Source: Amycolatopsis pithecellobii
GTDB lineage: Bacteria; Actinomycetota; Actinomycetes; Mycobacteriales; Pseudonocardiaceae
Direction of reading: 5' to 3'
Length of the DNA: 64,000 nucleotides
NCBI RefSeq assembly: GCF_009707865.1
Contig: NZ_WMBA01000041.1
Coordinates: 1 to 64,000, forward strand
The notes under the pieces are model-generated. The model did no database searches, had not been told where the DNA came from, and was given only the letters and a program-made list of their open reading frames with translations. Shown here one piece after another: positions 63,043 through 64,000 of the stretch (its first letter is position 1; each line of letters starts with the position of its first letter). The position numbers and the translations under genes are program-made.

Positions 63043-63447
63043 ATGTCCACCAAGATCTTCGTCAACCTGCCCGTCAAGGACCTGGGCAGGGCGCAGCGGT
63101 TCTACACCGAGCTCGGCTACTCGCTGAACCCCCAGTTCACCGACGAGAACGCGGCCTGTGTGGTGATCAGCGAAGAGATCTACGTGATGCTGCTGACCGA
63201 GCCGTTCTTCAAGAACTTCACCAGCAGAGACATCGTTGACACGGCGACCGGGATCGAGGTGATCAACGCGCTGAGCGCGGACAGCCGGCAACAGGTCGAC
63301 GAGCTGGTGGACAAGGCGCTCGCGGCCGGTGGCACGGTGGCGAACGAGCCCATGGACATGGGCTTCATGTACAGCCGCAGCTTTCACGATCTCGACGGTC
63401 ACAACTGGGAAGCGGTGTACATGGACCCGAACCACGTCCAGCAGTGA
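63043..63447 (+). CDS. VOC family protein (glyoxalase/bleomycin-resistance fold)
   Basis: The protein is 134 residues. It starts MSTKIFVNLPVKDLGRAQRF and has the C-terminal SFHDLDGHNWEAVYMDP with the metal-ligand glutamate. It is a two-repeat VOC fold. Many members are lyases or dioxygenases, and others bind drugs; no specific function is visible. GGAGG lies before the ATG. A hairpin follows its stop. Confidence 0.88.
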   Translation: MSTKIFVNLPVKDLGRAQRFYTELGYSLNPQFTDENAACVVISEEIYVMLLTEPFFKNFTSRDIVDTATGIEVINALSADSRQQVDELVDKALAAGGTVANEPMDMGFMYSRSFHDLDGHNWEAVYMDPNHVQQ

Positions 63448-63452
63448 GACCC

Positions 63453-63489
63453 GCGGAGGCGGCCTTCGCAGGGGGTGGGCCGCCTCCGC
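63453..63489. terminator. bidirectional terminator between VOC and OsmC genes
   Basis: GCGGAGGCGGCC and GGCCGCCTCCGC form a perfect 12-base-pair stem with a 13-base loop. It starts six bases after the VOC stop and touches the OsmC stop. Confidence 0.8.
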
Positions 63490-63992
63490 TACCCGAAGTC
63501 CGCGCTGATTTCCGTCGCGTTGCGCAGCGTCTGGAGCACCACGCAGTACCGTTCCGTCAGCTTTTCGAGCGTCGCGAGCCGGTCGGCGTCGGCGTCGGTG
63601 TCCAGCTCGAAGGACAGGCGGATCGCACGGAAACCCACCGGGGCGAGCCGGTCGACGCCGAGCGTGCCACGGAAGTCCAGGTCACCCTCGGCGCGGACGG
63701 TGCCACCGCGCAGCCGGATGCCGAGCGAGGTCGCGACCGCGCGCAGCGTGACTCCCGCACAGGCGACGAGCGCGTCCAGCAGCATGTCGCCCGAGCAAGC
63801 CAGCGTGCCGTCACCGCCGGCTGCCGGGTGCAGACCCGCCTCGACCAGCGCCTGCCCCGTGCGCACCTTGCACGAGACGCCGGTCGCGGACAGGTCGGCC
63901 TCGGCTTTCATGGTGACCACGGCGCTGTCCGGGGATTCCCGATACCGGTCTTTCAGAGGCGCTTGTAACGCCCGCAGTTCTGTGCCGTCCAT
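63489..63992 (-). CDS. OsmC family protein (thiol peroxidase-like)
   Basis: The protein is 167 residues and complete. The first conserved cysteine is in MLLDALVACAGVTLRAVA and the second in ERYCVVLQTL; these form the peroxidatic pair of the OsmC/Ohr group. It reduces organic hydroperoxides or is a related redox protein in the cytoplasm. Its ATG is at 63992, only eight bases from the window edge, so the promoter is outside. Confidence 0.9.
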   Translation of the reverse strand: MDGTELRALQAPLKDRYRESPDSAVVTMKAEADLSATGVSCKVRTGQALVEAGLHPAAGGDGTLACSGDMLLDALVACAGVTLRAVATSLGIRLRGGTVRAEGDLDFRGTLGVDRLAPVGFRAIRLSFELDTDADADRLATLEKLTERYCVVLQTLRNATEISADFG

Positions 63993-64000
63993 GCAGCCAG

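Overview
The window is high-GC actinobacterial DNA, most like the Pseudonocardiaceae and probably Amycolatopsis or a close relative (inference). The signs are strong G/C bias at third codon positions, many GTG and TTG starts, a mycothiol-dependent formaldehyde dehydrogenase, a mycoredoxin-like protein, an actinobacterial mIHF, an EphD-type fusion, a cvnA-D conservon and an LGFP-repeat cell-surface protein. About 61 genes are complete and one is cut by the left edge. No rRNA, tRNA, CRISPR array, phage or insertion sequence was seen. The content is mostly chromosomal housekeeping and regulatory genes, with a few lineage-specific islands.

Layout. 0-12 kb: aldose epimerase and amidohydrolase; a flavin monooxygenase divergent from its TetR with a perfect operator; a NarL-type two-component pair; RDD membrane protein; secreted S33 peptidase; acyl-CoA dehydrogenase/TetR; PfkB kinase. 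12-23 kb: citrate synthase with terminator; type I terpene synthase beside a winged-helix protein; a short PPDK-like enzyme; the conservon (sensor-like ATPase, roadblock, DUF742, GTPase); a two-gene operon of a PEP-utilising enzyme without an ATP-grasp domain and a CrtC/AttH-like protein. 23-33 kb: two TetR genes, photolyase, an ABC-2 permease without ATPase, mscR coupled to a cyclotransferase-like gene with an apparent CTG start, a secreted C39-type peptidase, thioesterase and FadD ligase. 33-46 kb: a stand-alone mIHF gene, isochorismate synthase and a Sfp-type PPTase, acyl-CoA dehydrogenase, an enoyl-CoA hydratase/CoA ligase/TetR operon divergent from an amidohydrolase, an SDR/TetR pair with two operators, a DtxR/MntR-type regulator and an F420-type oxidoreductase. 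46-64 kb: mycoredoxin, the 1158-residue PQQ-like/LGFP protein, purC, ephD, a second S33 peptidase, rhomboid, a SnoaL-like/HxlR pair, ECF42 sigma with its DGPF partner, RNase Z, an unknown 333-residue protein, a UMF1-type transporter coupled to a secreted HNH lipoprotein, VOC and OsmC proteins.

Themes. TetR-family genes sit beside acyl-CoA or redox genes, and several divergent promoters carry clear palindromes (3890, 35839, 40433, 43550, 53580). The most unusual non-coding DNA is a dispersed intergenic repeat present in two oppositely oriented copies (34879-35110 and 45803-46078), both between convergent genes. The second copy adjoins a 155-base long inverted repeat (46104-46258). The most unusual protein-coding observations are the PEP-utilising enzyme lacking ATP-grasp, the CTG-start gene overlapping mscR, the mIHF gene away from gmk, and the unidentified 333-residue protein.
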